From Acetobacter oryzifermentans (GTDB lineage Bacteria > Pseudomonadota > Alphaproteobacteria > Acetobacterales > Acetobacteraceae), in NCBI RefSeq assembly GCF_001628715.1, contig NZ_CP011120.1:744001-808000 (forward strand): a stretch of DNA of 64,000 bases, in the 5' to 3' direction. A program made the translations under genes and the position numbers. Shown piece after piece: positions 1 to 9,809 of this stretch (its first letter is position 1; each line of letters starts with the position of its first letter). The notes beneath the pieces are model-generated. The model saw only the letters and a list, made by a program, of their open reading frames with translations. It made no database searches and was not told where the DNA came from.

Positions 1-111
1 TGTTATGCTAACTATGTGCATCATTAAGGAAAATGGCTGGCCGCCTGTATGCAAGTGTCAGCCAAAATCATGATTCCGCATATGGAACGGGCAGCCGGGG
101 TAAGCTGAGGC

Positions 112-2229
112 ATGTTTTCTTTTATATCATTTCACGGGCACATTCTGGCACATCGTGATTTTTATCTTATGGGTATTCCGGTTGCACAGGCCGTTTCTCC
201 GCAGTGGAACGTGGTTCAGTTATCGGCTGATGGAAACAGCCTGCTTGGGTTTGCAGATATCCGGCCTCAGGTTGAACAAAGTGGCGAAGCAAAAGGTCTG
301 GTAAGTTTAAAAAATGGTACGCAGTTTATGTGGAACCAACCAGATGGCCTGTTGGGTTGGGTGCCCCATAACCAGAATTGGGAGCGTTTTGCACCAGTGC
401 TCAGCCAGCATGTGCCATTGCTGGCCCGTTTGGCGCAGGGGAAATGGCTTATTGCGGGCAAGCAGACCGCCGAGCGGGTTTCGTTTTCTTATTTCAAGCT
501 GTGCCTTGGCGAGCATAATTGGGATTTGCGTACGCTTTTCCTGCGTGAAAAAGGTGATGCCATTATTATTTCCGATGGGCGGGAACCGGAAAGTGTTCTG
601 CAACCAAGCCCATTGCCTGTGCAAAAAACCTTTATGGTGGCGTTGGCGGCGCAGATAAAGGCAATGGGTGAAAGCCCATTTGTGCAAGCCGCACAGGCCG
701 CCCGCCAACGTTTGCTTGTAGCCCCAGAAGATGCAGGCTGTTTGTTGGATCTGGCAAAAAATTGCGCCAAAATTGGGCAATTCGGTTTGGCGCGCACGGC
801 GGTATTGTGTGCGGCGTTGCAGGATTTTCGGCCAGATTTATATCTCTTTTCCGCTATTCTGGCATTGCGGGAAGGTGAGACCCAGCAGGCCGCAGATTTA
901 GCCAATCTGGCGCTGAAAGGCCGGTTTGGTGATGCCCCCATACCCGAACAGCTCACACATCTGGTACAGCGGACAGCACAGGGAGAGGCTGCGTTGCTTT
1001 TGCTGCCTTTTGCCTTGAAGGAACTGCCGGATACAGAAGAGTTTGACCCCGCCTTTAACTTTTTAATGGTGCCTTTGCCTGCTTCTATGCTGCGGGCAGA
1101 AGATGTGCGGCAGGCGTATTCATATCAGTTTGAGCAAGTGGCTTCTGCCAGCACGCAGGAAGAGCGGCTGCAACTGGTACAGGCCGATCAAGCCCAGAAC
1201 AGGGCGCAATACTGGAACCAAGTTGTGGCAGGCCATTACGCATGGCTCAATCAGAATCGGGCCAGTGCAGACCCACATTACGTTACGGCCCGCAAGCTTT
1301 CCAAAGATTCCGGTATCAAGGCTGTTGATTACAATTGCGGTGTTTACACATGGCTGCCGGAAGCCGCCGCATATAACCTGCATGAACAACAGGTAACAGA
1401 CCAGTTGGGCATTGCGGGCTGGAACTGGCATTCCAGTGTGGTGCCCGGCCGGGCAGAGGCAGATGCCCCAGATGCCTGTTTGGTTTTTGGGTGCGATAGT
1501 GCGTATTTCCGCTTTGTGCCCAAGCTTGTCATGTCTTTAATGCGGGCGTGTCAGGCTCATCCAGAACAGGGGCGCTTCCGCCTTTGTTTGGGGGTGGACC
1601 GGGCAACGGATGAGCAGTTGACCCTGATGCGGGATCTGGTGGCCTTTTTCTCGGAAAAAGACAGGGGGATGGATGTCTCCTTCACGCACGGGCAGCTTAA
1701 CCATGCGAACAAGGCCGCCTATACGTGCATCCGTTACCTTATGCTGCCGCATATTGTGGGCCAGTGGCATTGCCCAGTGCTGACAGCGGATTGCGATGGC
1801 TACTTCCCGCACGATTTCCCTGCCTTGTGGCAGGAACTCAAATCCGGTTCGGATTACGGGTTCCGGCTGTATGCGTATAATCATGAAGGCAAACAGATAG
1901 CCGGAGAACCGTGGGGCTTTGGTGCGGGCCTGTCCTATTTTGGGGAAACGGAACTTCTGCCCCAGATCGGGCGGTATCTGCACAATTATGTTCAGCGGAC
2001 ATATAGCCCGGAAAATCCAAGCAACTGGTGCATTGATCAGTGTGCACTGGCACAGGCTTATTCTCGCTTTGTTGCACCACGTTGGAATGACTTGCAGATA
2101 CGCTTCATGGATGAGGGCACGCCGCTTATGATTATGCCCCACCATGTAGGCGGCAAGGATGCGCTGCTGGAACACGATGGCGCGGTTTCGGAGCAAGACC
2201 TGCGCCAGTTTATGCAGGACAACGCTTAA
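112..2229 (+). CDS. Uncharacterised 705-aa protein with glycosyltransferase-like C-terminus
   Basis: I do not recognise a named family for the full protein. The middle (about residues 185-300) is alanine/leucine-rich and helical and could be TPR-like. The C-terminal third resembles a GT-A-type glycosyltransferase: a hydrophobic strand ends in D560-C561-D562 (DxD-like metal site), followed by a GAGLSYF segment and by W639 with D642-Q643, an arrangement often seen in nucleotide-sugar transferases. No signal peptide or clear membrane helix is visible, so it is probably cytoplasmic. An in-frame TGA lies directly upstream of ATG 112. The GAGG at 107-110 is too close to serve that ATG well, so ATG 169 is an alternative start. 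It stands alone and is followed by a terminator. Glycosyltransferase function is inference. Confidence 0.75.
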   Translation: MFSFISFHGHILAHRDFYLMGIPVAQAVSPQWNVVQLSADGNSLLGFADIRPQVEQSGEAKGLVSLKNGTQFMWNQPDGLLGWVPHNQNWERFAPVLSQHVPLLARLAQGKWLIAGKQTAERVSFSYFKLCLGEHNWDLRTLFLREKGDAIIISDGREPESVLQPSPLPVQKTFMVALAAQIKAMGESPFVQAAQAARQRLLVAPEDAGCLLDLAKNCAKIGQFGLARTAVLCAALQDFRPDLYLFSAILALREGETQQAADLANLALKGRFGDAPIPEQLTHLVQRTAQGEAALLLLPFALKELPDTEEFDPAFNFLMVPLPASMLRAEDVRQAYSYQFEQVASASTQEERLQLVQADQAQNRAQYWNQVVAGHYAWLNQNRASADPHYVTARKLSKDSGIKAVDYNCGVYTWLPEAAAYNLHEQQVTDQLGIAGWNWHSSVVPGRAEADAPDACLVFGCDSAYFRFVPKLVMSLMRACQAHPEQGRFRLCLGVDRATDEQLTLMRDLVAFFSEKDRGMDVSFTHGQLNHANKAAYTCIRYLMLPHIVGQWHCPVLTADCDGYFPHDFPALWQELKSGSDYGFRLYAYNHEGKQIAGEPWGFGAGLSYFGETELLPQIGRYLHNYVQRTYSPENPSNWCIDQCALAQAYSRFVAPRWNDLQIRFMDEGTPLMIMPHHVGGKDALLEHDGAVSEQDLRQFMQDNA

Positions 2230-2244
2230 TTAGGGTGTTTTGGC

Positions 2245-2278
2245 AAAAGCCGGTCAGCTTGGTCTGATCGGCTTTTTT
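2245..2278 (+). terminator. Intrinsic terminator after the 705-aa gene
   Basis: A 13-bp stem (arms 2245-2257 and 2264-2276, one G-T wobble) with a 6-nt loop ends in a run of six T. It lies 15 nt after the stop codon at 2229. Confidence 0.85.
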
Positions 2279-2439
2279 GTTCGGGTTTTTATCGCAGGGA
2301 AAGATCTGCCGCAGAACCTTCAGCCGGTTGTAGCAGGAGCAAGCCAGCAGAGTAGTTGCACAGATGCAAGCATAAGGCGGCAGCGTGCACGCAGTATGGT
2401 ACTGTGCGTAAGGTATTTTGAATTTCAAGGGAAAAATGC

Positions 2440-2516
2440 TGGGGCGAACGACGGGGCTTGAACCCGCGACCACCGGTACCACAAACCGGCGCTCTACCAG
2501 CTGAGCTACGTCCGCC
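2440..2516 (-). tRNA. tRNA-His (GTG anticodon)
   Basis: The minus strand folds into a full cloverleaf. The acceptor arm pairs GCGGACG with CGTTCGC. The anticodon stem CCGGT/ACCGG closes a 7-nt loop TTGTGGT with anticodon GTG, and a GTTCAAG T-loop is present. The base before the acceptor stem (2516) gives an encoded G at position -1, facing C73 at 2443. This G-1:C73 pair is the histidyl-tRNA synthetase identity element. CCA is encoded at 2442-2440. It is upstream of and divergent from nothing else; the aminotransferase on the same strand begins further upstream. Confidence 0.95.
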
Positions 2517-2587
2517 GCACAGCAAGCGGACGTTTAGAGAAAACTGCGTCGTTCGTCAATCACTTCTGGCGTTTTTATATAGAAAAA

Positions 2588-3763
2588 TCAGCTCTGGCGG
2601 CTTTTCCATTGTTCCAGGCGGGCCACAGCCTCAATCAGCACCTCCTCACGCTTGCAAAAGGCAAAGCGAATCAGGTTGCGCGGGGGCGTGCCACTTTGCG
2701 CATCATAAAAAGCAGAGGCGGGAATGGTGGTGACACCGGCCTGTTCTGTGAGCAGGCGGCTGAAGGCCATGTCATCCAGCCCGTTTGCCAGCGGGGTAAT
2801 ATCCGCCATCACAAAGTAGCTGCCTTGGCAGGGCAGCACGCCAAAGCCCACCCGCGCCAGCCCGGCAGAAAGGATCTGGCGTTTTGTATCCATCTCCTGC
2901 GCCAGTTGGGTAAAGTAGGCGGTATCCTTGTTCAGCCCAAAGGCCACGGCACGTTGCAGGTTGGGGGCTGTGGCAAACACAAGGTTCTGGTGCGCTTTGG
3001 CCACCACCGCAGCCAGCGGGGCAGGGGCGGTAACGTAACCCACCTTCCACCCGGTAAAGGAAAAGCTTTTGCCTGCGCTGCCAATACGAATGCACCGCTC
3101 GCGCATGCCCGGTAGGGCCATAAGCGAGAGATGCGGCACATCAAACACAAGGTGCTCATACACCTCATCGCAAATGGCGTAGGTATCGTGCTGGCGTATA
3201 AGGTCGGCAATAAAGGCCAACTCCTCAGCGTTAAACACCTTGCCGGTGGGGTTCATGGGGGTGTTCAGCACAATGGCTTTGGTGCGGGGGCTAAAGGCGT
3301 TTTTTAAGGCCTCTTGCGGGAGCGCCCAATCTGGCGCTTCCAGCCGTACAAGGCGCGGAATGCCGCCAAGCTGGCGCACAACAGGCAGGTAGGTATCGTA
3401 AAGCGGTTCTATCAGCACCACTTCATCGCCCGGTTCTATCAGCGCCATAAAGGATGCCGCCAGGGCCTCGGTAGCGCCAGATGTCACCACCACTTCCGAT
3501 TCGGCATTTACAGAAATGTTCTGGAATCGGGCGGAGGCATCCGCAACGGCGGCGCGCAGTTCTGGCAGGCCTGTAAGGGGCGCATACTGGTTGCGCCCAT
3601 CCAGTAAGGCATTTGCGGCCAGTTGCACCATGTCTTGCGGGCCTTCCGTATCAGGAAAACCCTGCCCAAGATTGATGGCGTTATGCTTGCGCGCCAGCTC
3701 GGACATAAGCGTAAAAATAGTGACAGGCTGGTTTGCAATCTGCCTGTTAAGCAATTTTGTCAT
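2588..3763 (-). CDS. PLP-dependent class I/II aminotransferase
   Basis: This 391-aa protein is a fold-type I aminotransferase, most like the methionine/kynurenine aminotransferase-type enzymes and DapC-like proteins. Visible features are the N-terminal NLGQGFPD segment, GATEAL (cofactor phosphate region), NTPMNPTGKV, CDEVYEHLVFD, the Schiff-base lysine in SAGKSFSFTGWKVGY, and the C-terminal arginine in LIRFAFCK. Length is normal for the family. It is a stand-alone minus-strand gene, divergent from glnB across about 240 bp. The substrate cannot be fixed from sequence; methionine, aromatic or N-succinyl-diaminopimelate transamination are all possible. The last is notable because dapD and dapE lie elsewhere in the window. 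Confidence 0.9.
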   Translation of the reverse strand: MTKLLNRQIANQPVTIFTLMSELARKHNAINLGQGFPDTEGPQDMVQLAANALLDGRNQYAPLTGLPELRAAVADASARFQNISVNAESEVVVTSGATEALAASFMALIEPGDEVVLIEPLYDTYLPVVRQLGGIPRLVRLEAPDWALPQEALKNAFSPRTKAIVLNTPMNPTGKVFNAEELAFIADLIRQHDTYAICDEVYEHLVFDVPHLSLMALPGMRERCIRIGSAGKSFSFTGWKVGYVTAPAPLAAVVAKAHQNLVFATAPNLQRAVAFGLNKDTAYFTQLAQEMDTKRQILSAGLARVGFGVLPCQGSYFVMADITPLANGLDDMAFSRLLTEQAGVTTIPASAFYDAQSGTPPRNLIRFAFCKREEVLIEAVARLEQWKSRQS

Positions 3764-3875
3764 TACAAAGTTCCTTGCCCCGCTGGCGGAAAGAGGCGAA
3801 TAAGACGCGATACCGAAACATTTGGCGTAAACAGTTGATTTGGTGCTTTATCGATACAAATTTGCATCTGCCTGA

Positions 3876-3898
3876 TTGCCCGCACGGGCAAGCCGTGC
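3876..3898 (+). promoter_or_regulatory. Overlapping alternative hairpins upstream of glnB
   Basis: Two mutually exclusive hairpins share the same bases. The first pairs TTGCCCG (3876-3882) with CGGGCAA (3885-3891). The second pairs GCACGG (3882-3887) with CCGTGC (3893-3898). They lie about 100 nt before the glnB start. As DNA, the 16-bp near-palindrome could instead be an operator. Function is unknown. Confidence 0.35.
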
Positions 3899-3992
3899 AA
3901 GTGTAACGGTATGGGGTGCCTTCTGCCTATAGGGGCAGGGTGGCATCATGAACGGACAGGCCCAAAATACGGGCACAACAATGGTGTGTTGA

Positions 3993-4340
<348 letters not shown>

Positions 4341-4397
4341 CACGCTTCATGCGTAGGTATGGGGCGCTAAGATGCGCGTACATTATTCCCGCAGACC

Positions 4398-4421
4398 GCG
4401 TGCCCGCAAAGTGCGGCATGC
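4398..4421 (+). other. Hairpin in the glnB-glnA intergenic region
   Basis: Arms 4398-4407 and 4413-4421 pair over nine positions with one bulged C and one G-T wobble, around a 5-nt loop. No T-run follows, so it is not an ordinary terminator. It could be a processing or stability element that lets glnA transcript accumulate separately from glnB. Confidence 0.4.
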
Positions 4422-4445
4422 TGATAAAGCTTAGGTGAAGAGAGC

Positions 4446-5891
4446 ATGGTAAAGAAAACAGCTCCGGCGGGTGACAGCAAGGCTGCTGCAATTGCCAAGG
4501 TTTTTGATCTGATTCAGGAACACTCTGTGGAACTGGTGGATCTGCGTTTTACGGACCCAAAGGGCAAGTGGCATCATACATGCCAGTATGTCAGCACCAT
4601 CGAGGAAGATAGCTTTACCGATGGCTTCATGTTTGATGGATCTTCCATCGGCGGGTGGAAAGCCATTAACGAAAGCGACATGGTTCTGCTGCCGGATCCG
4701 ACATCCGCAGTGATGGACCCGTTCTCTGCTCGTCCGCAGCTGATCCTGTTCTGCGATATTATTGAACCTTCCACCGGGCAGCCTTACAACCGCGATCCGC
4801 GCTCCACCGCCAAGTTGGCTGAGCAGTACCTCAAGTCCTCCGGTTTGGGTGATACGGCATTTTTTGGCCCGGAAGCTGAATTCTTCATTTTCGACAACGT
4901 GCTGTTTGGCACCGGCCCGAACTATGGCAAATACCAGCTCGACAGCATTGAAGGCCCCGATGCATCCCTGAAGGAATATCCTGAAGGCAACATGGGCCAC
5001 CGTCCGGGTGTGAAGGGTGGTTACTTCCCCGTGCCGCCAGTGGATAGCGAAAGCGATCTGCGCGCAGAAATGCTGGCCGCTATGGGCGAAATGGGTCTGG
5101 CGATTGAAAAGCACCACCATGAAGTGGCGCAGTCTCAGCACGAACTTGGCACCAAGTTTGAAACGCTGGTGCGCGCAGCAGACTTCATGCAGATCTACAA
5201 ATACTGTGTGCACAATGTTGCCAATTCCTACGGCAAGACAGCAACATTCATGCCCAAGCCTATCTATGGTGATAACGGCTCTGGCATGCACGTTCACCAG
5301 TCCATCTGGAAAGACGGCAAGCCCACATTTGCTGGCAATGGTTATGCAGATCTGTCCGATACAGCCCTGTATTACATTGGCGGCATTATCAAGCACGCCA
5401 AGGCGCTGAACGCCTTCACCAACCCATCCACCAACTCCTACAAGCGCCTGATTCCGGGCTTTGAAGCACCTGTGCTGCTGGCATATTCCGCCCGCAACCG
5501 TTCTGCTTCGTGCCGTATTCCGTACGCAACAAGCCCCAAAGCCAAGCGCGTTGAAGTGCGCTTCCCAGATCCCACAGCCAACCCGTATCTGGCATTTGCT
5601 GCCATGCTGATGGCTGGTATGGACGGCATTAAAAACAAGATCCATCCGGGCGATGCCATGGACAAGGATCTGTATGACCTGCCGCCGGAAGAACTGAAGC
5701 AGATCCCGACAGTTGCTGGCTCCCTGCGTGAAGCTCTGGAAGCTCTGGCTGCGGATCATGAGTTCCTGCTGGCTGGTGGCGTGTTCACCAAAGATCAGAT
5801 CGAAAGCTACATCACCCTGAAATGGGATGATGTGTACCGTTTCGAACACACACCGCATCCGGTTGAATTTGAAATGTATTACTCCGTCTGA
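4446..5891 (+). CDS. glnA: Type I glutamine synthetase
   Basis: This protein condenses ammonia and glutamate to glutamine with ATP, forming a dodecamer. The 481-aa sequence has the beta-grasp segment ([17 protein letters not shown]), metal and substrate residues in [20 protein letters not shown] and [14 protein letters not shown], and the adenylylation tyrosine Y410 in LYDLPPEE. That site fits control through PII and an adenylyltransferase. The N-terminus ([13 protein letters not shown]) is about 10 residues longer than many homologues. SD-like GTGAAGAGAG precedes ATG 4446. glnB lies upstream, and a strong terminator follows 36 nt after the stop. Confidence 0.98.
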   Translation: MVKKTAPAGDSKAAAIAKVFDLIQEHSVELVDLRFTDPKGKWHHTCQYVSTIEEDSFTDGFMFDGSSIGGWKAINESDMVLLPDPTSAVMDPFSARPQLILFCDIIEPSTGQPYNRDPRSTAKLAEQYLKSSGLGDTAFFGPEAEFFIFDNVLFGTGPNYGKYQLDSIEGPDASLKEYPEGNMGHRPGVKGGYFPVPPVDSESDLRAEMLAAMGEMGLAIEKHHHEVAQSQHELGTKFETLVRAADFMQIYKYCVHNVANSYGKTATFMPKPIYGDNGSGMHVHQSIWKDGKPTFAGNGYADLSDTALYYIGGIIKHAKALNAFTNPSTNSYKRLIPGFEAPVLLAYSARNRSASCRIPYATSPKAKRVEVRFPDPTANPYLAFAAMLMAGMDGIKNKIHPGDAMDKDLYDLPPEELKQIPTVAGSLREALEALAADHEFLLAGGVFTKDQIESYITLKWDDVYRFEHTPHPVEFEMYYSV

Positions 5892-5927
5892 TTTTCTTTC
5901 CTTTAGGGAAGATATCGGAAATAAAAG

Positions 5928-5956
5928 GCGCGGCTCCTTAGGGGCCGCGCTTTTTT
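5928..5956 (+). terminator. Intrinsic terminator after glnA
   Basis: A 10-bp GC-rich stem (5928-5937 with 5941-5950, one G-T pair) closes a TTA loop and is followed by six T. It ends the glnB-glnA unit only 15 nt before the next start codon. Confidence 0.92.
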
Positions 5957-5971
5957 GTATTGGATTGCTGA

Positions 5972-7078
5972 ATGGTATTGAAAACACGCATTTTTTCTGC
6001 GCTCGGGCTTTTGTGTCTGGCGGGGTGTGCAACTTCTGGTTCTGTGCCCGGTGGGCATGTTGCTACTGCGCCGCAAGCCATTGCGCCGGTGCAGCCCCCG
6101 GCATCTGCAACGGCTTCTGGTGCAGGTAATCCTGCGCTTTCGGCAGATAAGCCTTCCTTGCTCAATGTTACTTCGCTGTCTCCCTCATGGGGCGAGGTTT
6201 ACTGTGCGCAGGATATTCGCAAGCTGGCTGTGCAACTGCCGCTTCAGCAGGATGATAAGGATTATATTGCCAAAAGCCTGAAAAACGCCAAGACGCTACA
6301 GGCGTGCTTTATTTACTCGCGCCCTGCACCCGCACCTACGCAACCGCTGTTGACGGCAGATGGGCAAAGTAATGGCCTGGTGGTGATGAGCATGTATGTG
6401 CTTACAGGGGCGGATCTGGCAGATACCGCGGCGCTTTCCTTCAATTCCCAAACATATAGCCGGTTCCTGCTGGGCTTGCAGTGGCCCAAAAACCAGCCAA
6501 CAGCGGGTGTTTCTGTGCAGTTACAGGCAGATACGCCAAACAAGCAGCACTATAATTTTCCCTTGGTGTTTGCGAATGACACGCCGCAAAAAGTGTTCGG
6601 TATCTTTCTGCCAATTGCCACGGCACAGGAGATTGCCAAAGCACCTCGGTTGAGCGTGAAAGTTAAGGTGCCGGGCCAAGCAGCTTATACACTCAATTAT
6701 GGCACAGAAGGTTTATCCAGAAGTTTGGAAACCTTGTACAACTGGCGTCATACCACGGAAGATAAGGACGAATACGCCGTTATCAACGCCATGTCTGCCG
6801 TAGATAAAACTGTGCGGCTTAACCGTATCAACACGGCAGCCCCCGTTTACCCGGCAGCGGAAGAAAACAAAAATCTGGAAGGCCGCGTGATGGCGCGGTG
6901 CGATATTACTGCGGCAGGTGCTCCCACCAACTGCGTGGTGCTTAAAACCATGGGTGGCGCAAATTTTACAAAAAGTGCGCTAACATATTTGCAGCAGGTG
7001 CGTTTTGCTCTTTCGGGTAACAATGTTGCAGATGGTGTTAAAGGCCATGTGTTTACTGTGCGCTTTAAGCTGGACTGA
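5972..7078 (+). CDS. Lipoprotein with TonB-like C-terminal domain
   Basis: This 368-aa protein begins with a lipoprotein signal: basic n-region, hydrophobic ALGLLCLAG and lipobox LAGC with the modified cysteine at residue 19. An Ala/Pro/Ser-rich linker follows to about residue 55. The middle region is unrecognised. The last 90 or so residues (APVYPAAEENKNLEGRV, then ARCDI, and a closing RVRFKLD-like strand) resemble the C-terminal domain of TonB-family energy transducers. A TonB-like domain on a lipid anchor is not a classical TonB, which has a transmembrane helix, so energy transduction should not be assumed. It is a single gene between two terminators with no recognisable partner. Confidence 0.8.
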   Translation: MVLKTRIFSALGLLCLAGCATSGSVPGGHVATAPQAIAPVQPPASATASGAGNPALSADKPSLLNVTSLSPSWGEVYCAQDIRKLAVQLPLQQDDKDYIAKSLKNAKTLQACFIYSRPAPAPTQPLLTADGQSNGLVVMSMYVLTGADLADTAALSFNSQTYSRFLLGLQWPKNQPTAGVSVQLQADTPNKQHYNFPLVFANDTPQKVFGIFLPIATAQEIAKAPRLSVKVKVPGQAAYTLNYGTEGLSRSLETLYNWRHTTEDKDEYAVINAMSAVDKTVRLNRINTAAPVYPAAEENKNLEGRVMARCDITAAGAPTNCVVLKTMGGANFTKSALTYLQQVRFALSGNNVADGVKGHVFTVRFKLD

Positions 7079-7124
7079 TACGTCCAAGTATCAAGCCCAA
7101 AAGTATTGAAGTGAAAACTTCTGT

Positions 7125-7161
7125 AACCGCCTGTGTTTTATAAAAATGCAGGCGGTTTTTT
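7125..7161 (+). terminator. Intrinsic terminator after the lipoprotein gene
   Basis: Perfect 9-bp stem, 7125-7133 with 7149-7157, and a 15-nt A/T-rich loop; six T follow the GC part of the stem. Confidence 0.85.
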
Positions 7162-7282
7162 GTGTGTTTTACAGTATTTTCTTGGGATGCAATGCCGCGC
7201 TGTTGTATTGATTATTCTGAAACGGTTTTTCTTGTGCAGAAAAATTTGGATGTGAACGTGTGCAGGGCAGAAAATAGGCAAC

Positions 7283-9697
7283 ATGATACAAACAAATAGT
7301 CACCGGCCCGATATTGTATTGCGGATTACCGCAGCAGTTTTTGCAATATTAGGCGTTTTTCTTGCAGGTGGGGGTATCTGGCTGGCCCTGCTGGGCGGCT
7401 CCTGCTTTTACGTGGTGTGCGGCGTTGTGCTGCTGGCTACGGCGGTGCTGCTATGGCGGCGGCGGCGCGAGGCTCTGTGGCTTTACGCGGTGCTGGTTGC
7501 GGCCACCCTTGTATGGTCTGTTGGGGAAGCCGGGTTTGATTTCTGGGCCTTGGCCCCGCGTGGTGATGTGCTGTTGCCACTGGGGTTGTGGCTTGTGTTG
7601 CCATTTGTTTCTTCTCGATTGTTGCCGTCTTCTGGCTGGAACAGCGCGCCCTTGCTGGCCGGTGTTGTGGCCGGGGCCGGTGTGTATGGCTATGCCCTTA
7701 CGCAAGACCCGCAGGATGTTGCGGGTGTTCTGCCTCGGGCTGGTGTGCAGGCCTCATCCTCTCCATTGCCGGGAGATAATACGGTTGTGCCCGCAGCAGA
7801 TTGGCCCGCTTATGGCCGCACGCAGGCGGGGGACAGATACTCCCCACTTTCTCAGATTACAGCCAGTAATGTGCGGGATCTGAAAGTGGCATGGGTGTTC
7901 CGCACGCATGATCTGAAGCGCCCGGATGATCCGGGAGAAATTACAGATGAAGCCACGCCCATAAAGGTGCGCGATACGCTGTATCTGTGCTCACCACACC
8001 AGATCCTGTTTGCTGTAGATGCCGCCACCGGGCATGAGCGCTGGCATTTTGACCCCAAAATTACCTACAACGCCTCTTATCAGCACATGACATGCCGTGG
8101 CGTGTCTTACGCAGAAACGCCGGTGGCGGAAGAACAGGCCCACGATGTTGCCGTGGCGGATGATTGCGCACACCGTATTTTCCTGCCCACCAATGATGGT
8201 CGCCTGTTTGCCCTAAATGCCGATACCGGCGCCCTGTGCCGTGGTTTTGGGCGTGATGGCGCGCTGGATCTTACAGATGGCATGCCCATGCGCACGCCGG
8301 GGTTTTACGAGCCCACATCCCCGCCGGTTATTACCTCCAAGGTAGCTATTATTTCTGGCGCGGTTACAGATAACTACTCCACGCACGAACCTTCAGGCGT
8401 TACGCGCGGGTATGATCTGTATAGCGGCAAGCTGATATGGGCGTTTGATCCGGGCAACCCGAACCCCAATGAACTGCCCTCCGCCACGCATCATTACGTG
8501 GCCAATTCTCCCAATTCATGGATTACGTCGGCCTATGATGCGCGGCTGAACCAGATTTACATTCCCACGGGTGTTGCCACGCCGGATATCTGGGGTGGCC
8601 ACCGCACGCCGGATCAGGAGCGCTATGCCTCTGGCATTCTGGCGTTGGATGCAGATACCGGGCGCAAAGTATGGTTTTACCAGACAGTGCATCATGATCT
8701 GTGGGACATGGATGTGCCATCTCAACCCAGCCTTGTAGACATAAAACAGGCCGATGGCGCCGTTGTGCCCGCATTGTATGCACCCGCCAAAACAGGCAAT
8801 ATTTTTGTGCTGGATCGGCGCAATGGCCATTTGCTGGTGCCCGCGCCAGAAATGCCTGTGCCGCAGGGGGCTGCTCCGGGGGATCACCTTTCTCCTACCC
8901 AGCCGTTCTCCGCACTTACATTCCGCCCCAAAAACAACCTCACGGATGCGGATATGTGGGGCGCAACCATGTTTGATCAACTGGCTTGCCGTATCATGTT
9001 CAAACGCCTGCGGTATGAGGGGCCATTCACGCCGCCTTCCACGCAGGGTACGCTGGTGTTTCCCGGTAATCTGGGCATGTTTGAATGGGGCGGCTTAGCG
9101 GTAGATCCGGTGCGGGAGGTAGCGTTTACCAACCCCATTGCCGTGCCGTTTGTTTCTAGGCTTGTGCCGCGTGGGCCAAATAACCCGGCAGAGCCGCCGC
9201 AGAATGCAGGCCCTTCTGGTGGAGAGGCTGGTTTGCAGCCACAATATGGCACACCATTTGGGGTGGACTTGCACCCATTCCTGTCCCCCATTGGTATTCC
9301 GTGCAAACAGCCGGGTTGGGGCTATGTGGCAGGGTTGGATTTGCGCACCAACACGGTGTTATGGAAGCACCGCAATGGCACCACGCGTGATAGCTCCCCC
9401 GTGCCACTGGCCTTTCGTGTTGGAGTGCCCTCATTGGGTGGGCCAATCATTACCGCAGGTGGTGTGGCGTTTCTGACATCCACGCTGGATATGTATATCC
9501 GCGCCTATGATGTGACGACAGGCCAGCAGCTCTGGCAGGATCGTTTGCCAGCAGGGGGGCAATCCACCCCCATGACGTATGAAGAAAACGGCCATCAATA
9601 TGTGCTCTCGGTAGATGGCGGCCATGGTTCCTTTGGCACCAAGCTGGGGGATTACGTGGTGGCCTATGCGCTGCCAGATGCGCAGGTAAAACACTAA
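7283..9697 (+). CDS. gcd: Membrane-bound PQQ-dependent glucose dehydrogenase
   Basis: This quinoprotein oxidises glucose to gluconolactone in the periplasm and passes electrons to ubiquinone. The 804-aa length matches the mGDH family (about 800). Roughly residues 10-150 hold about five hydrophobic helices. The rest is an eight-bladed PQQ propeller beginning at DWPAYGRTQAGDRYSPL. Family segments include FYQTVHHDLWDMDVPSQP, VSRLVPRGP, FLSPIGIPCKQPGWG, LGGPIITAGGVAF and GGHGSFGTKLGDYVVAYALP, all close to those I recall for E. coli Gcd. Quinate or other polyol dehydrogenases share the architecture, but these segments favour glucose. It is a single-gene unit. PQQ synthesis genes are not in the window. 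Confidence 0.93.
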   Translation: MIQTNSHRPDIVLRITAAVFAILGVFLAGGGIWLALLGGSCFYVVCGVVLLATAVLLWRRRREALWLYAVLVAATLVWSVGEAGFDFWALAPRGDVLLPLGLWLVLPFVSSRLLPSSGWNSAPLLAGVVAGAGVYGYALTQDPQDVAGVLPRAGVQASSSPLPGDNTVVPAADWPAYGRTQAGDRYSPLSQITASNVRDLKVAWVFRTHDLKRPDDPGEITDEATPIKVRDTLYLCSPHQILFAVDAATGHERWHFDPKITYNASYQHMTCRGVSYAETPVAEEQAHDVAVADDCAHRIFLPTNDGRLFALNADTGALCRGFGRDGALDLTDGMPMRTPGFYEPTSPPVITSKVAIISGAVTDNYSTHEPSGVTRGYDLYSGKLIWAFDPGNPNPNELPSATHHYVANSPNSWITSAYDARLNQIYIPTGVATPDIWGGHRTPDQERYASGILALDADTGRKVWFYQTVHHDLWDMDVPSQPSLVDIKQADGAVVPALYAPAKTGNIFVLDRRNGHLLVPAPEMPVPQGAAPGDHLSPTQPFSALTFRPKNNLTDADMWGATMFDQLACRIMFKRLRYEGPFTPPSTQGTLVFPGNLGMFEWGGLAVDPVREVAFTNPIAVPFVSRLVPRGPNNPAEPPQNAGPSGGEAGLQPQYGTPFGVDLHPFLSPIGIPCKQPGWGYVAGLDLRTNTVLWKHRNGTTRDSSPVPLAFRVGVPSLGGPIITAGGVAFLTSTLDMYIRAYDVTTGQQLWQDRLPAGGQSTPMTYEENGHQYVLSVDGGHGSFGTKLGDYVVAYALPDAQVKH

Positions 9698-9722
9698 CTC
9701 TGCTTTGTTTGGGCAGGCTTTG

Positions 9723-9760
9723 GCGGGCACACGTATCATGCGTGTGCCCGCTTTGTGTTT
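9723..9760 (+). terminator. Probable intrinsic terminator after gcd
   Basis: A perfect 11-bp stem (9723-9733 with 9741-9751) closes a 7-nt loop and is followed by a T-rich but interrupted tail. It starts 26 nt after the gcd stop. Confidence 0.75.
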
Positions 9761-9809
9761 GTGGGGGAGCGGCTTTGCATGAAAACATCCTCTTGCCGCC
9801 GCGTGCGGG

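Noticed and set aside
4431..6032. 533-codon open frame on the minus strand opposite glnA
   Set aside because: Antisense shadow of a highly biased gene; its translation has no family resemblance and glnA on the plus strand is certain.
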